Source: Spinacia oleracea (lineage: Eukaryota; Streptophyta; Magnoliopsida; Caryophyllales; Amaranthaceae). Taken from it: DNA of 64,000 nucleotides. Made by a program: the position numbers and the translations under genes. This document shows positions 62,790 to 64,000 of this stretch, in pieces (position 1 is the first letter of the stretch; every line of letters starts with the position of its first letter). The notes beneath the pieces were generated by a model. That model searched no databases and was not told the origin of the DNA. It saw only the letters and a list, made by a program, of their open reading frames with translations. Location of the stretch: the NCBI RefSeq assembly GCF_020520425.1, contig NC_079492.1, forward strand, positions 144,181,861 to 144,245,860, in the 5' to 3' direction.

Positions 62790-63039
62790 GGGTGAGGAGG
62801 AACTAGTCGGTGAAGAAGCGACGTCCATAAAATTGACCTCACCACATTCTGAACCAGTGGTAGATTCAAAAGTTGCCGCTATCTTAGAAGCGTTGCCATC
62901 ACGTATGGGCTGGAAGCAAATTTTCCATTTGCCTAAGGAAATGTGTCAACAGGTGGCCCTTGCCCTCCAACACCCGGAATTATATGTTGACAAGGTAAAG
63001 GATGCTGGGGATCCTGCGGAAAATTCGGCCAAATGTTTG

Positions 63040-63560
63040 TCCTGTAATACAGCTTTAGCCTTTACAGATGATGATTTGCTCATGGGGTCAAAGCCCCACA
63101 ATCGACCTTTGTTTGTGTCTGGCTATATTCGTGAACAAAAAGTTGGTCGTATCTTGGTCGACGGTGGATCCGCTGTCAACATCATGCCAAAATCCACAAT
63201 GATTGATTTAGGGATAAAAACAAATGAATTGTCAACCAGTCGGATCGTCATTCAAGGATTTAACCTTGACAGCCAGAGGGCAATAGGCATAATACGCCTC
63301 GAACTCACCATGGGGGAGTTGACATCATCTACCCTTTTCCACGTGATTGACACAAAAACGTCTTACAAGATGTTACTTGGACGCCCTTGGCTTCATGAAA
63401 ATGGTGTCGTCGCTTCGACCCTCCACCAATGTCTCAAATACTATCGTGGAGGTGAAAAGAAAATCAATGGGGATGTCAAACCTTTCGCCAAGGCCGATTC
63501 CTACTTCGCTGACGCAAAATTTTTTGAAGATGAAGGGGCGTCAAGTGAGATACTGCCATC
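63040..63560 (+). other. Retrotransposon aspartic protease domain
   Basis: Protein-level similarity to the Ty3-type retropepsin: RILVDGGSAVNIMP contains the catalytic Asp in a DGG variant of DTG, followed by SRIVIQGF, LELTMGELTSSTLFHVID and MLLGRPWLHENGVVAST. This is the usual Tat-type pattern. Confidence 0.88.
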
Positions 63561-64000
63561 TCAAATCCTCTCTACAGGCAAGAAGGATGATAAGAAGAAA
63601 GTTGATTCATCCTTAATCCCTAAGGAGCCGCCGATTCAGAGGAAAGAAATTCAGAAGGAAAAGGTGACTAAAGAGGTTGTCACTCAACCCACCCAAAAGG
63701 CAAAAGCGTCGTCGACCGCCCCTATCCTGCGGTACATCCCAAAGTCGCAACGCAAAGAAGGAGAATCACCATTTGAGGAATGCCAGGACTCTAAAATTGA
63801 GGGAAAGGTGGAGAAGAAAGTTGATGAAGTCGCTCTCCAAGACTTGAAGAGTAAAACAATCTTTCCCCTGGCTAAGGGTAAAAAGAATCGAATCATCAAG
63901 TCGCCTACAGTTGAAGAACCTTCAGGAGTCAAGGAGCTAAACAAAGAAAAGTTTGACCCGAATGCGTATAAGCTCCTGGCGAAGTCGGGATATGATTTTG

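Larger units (their letters stand above)
59863..64000 (+). mobile_element. Ty3/gypsy LTR retrotransposon, 5' part, Tat/Ogre/Retand-like
   Basis: Order: LTR, primer site, long gag frame, aspartic protease region, then lysine-rich linker sequence up to the window edge. Reverse transcriptase, integrase and the 3' LTR would lie beyond 64000. The primer-site sequence GGCACGCTCGGTGGGAC and the very long Gag favour the Tat group (Ogre/Retand), whose members are known for separate gag-pro and pol frames. Intactness of the whole cannot be judged. The well-kept reading suggests a fairly young element. Confidence 0.8.

Overview
The window is nuclear DNA of a flowering plant. Genes have many GT-AG introns, intergenic DNA is AT-rich, and every large class of plant transposon is present. 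The short word TACTCCGTA recurs between genes, and the LINE remnants end in RNase H domains; both fit Caryophyllales of the beet/spinach/quinoa kind. The species is an inference from composition only.

Layout. 109-2647 (+): the 3' eight exons of an unnamed conserved, probably plastid, membrane/coiled-coil protein. 3800-8230 (-): a UCH37-type ubiquitin C-terminal hydrolase, with a GC-AG intron just before the catalytic-cysteine exon and a complete TRIM element in its 5'-UTR intron. 8.2-25.9 kb: a gene-poor transposon zone with two end-to-end Helitrons (11202-15444 and 20171-24037). The first splits a 255-bp Stowaway MITE whose intact 255-bp sister lies at 16457-16711. 26048-29859 (+): a complete UDP-glucose 4-epimerase in nine exons. 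30.1-39.0 kb: decayed genic DNA on the minus strand with a broken CDPK, orphan exon-like blocks and a 5'-truncated LINE. 39230-41019 (+): CRR6, an assembly factor of the chloroplast NDH complex. 44170-48693 (+): an At4g10955-type class-3 lipase-like alpha/beta hydrolase. 48819-50201: a Mutator-like element with ~150-bp terminal inverted repeats and a 9-bp target duplication. 51-59.5 kb: a minus-strand cluster of LEA_2/NHL genes, two intact and one reduced to its N-terminus fused to a 14-residue proline-rich repeat; an element containing a ~930-bp AATAAAT heptamer array lies between. 59.86 kb to the end: the 5' part of a Ty3-type LTR retrotransposon (LTR, primer site, gag, protease domain) that runs out of the window.

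The host genes have unrelated housekeeping or plastid roles (deubiquitination, nucleotide-sugar supply, NDH assembly, lipid/ester hydrolysis, membrane LEA proteins) and do not form a pathway. I found no gene set that looks like a new multi-component system. The strongest observations are exact transposon junctions, the nested MITE/Helitron pair, the LEA_2 cluster with a shared core promoter, the GC-AG intron, and the heptamer array inside an inverted-repeat element.
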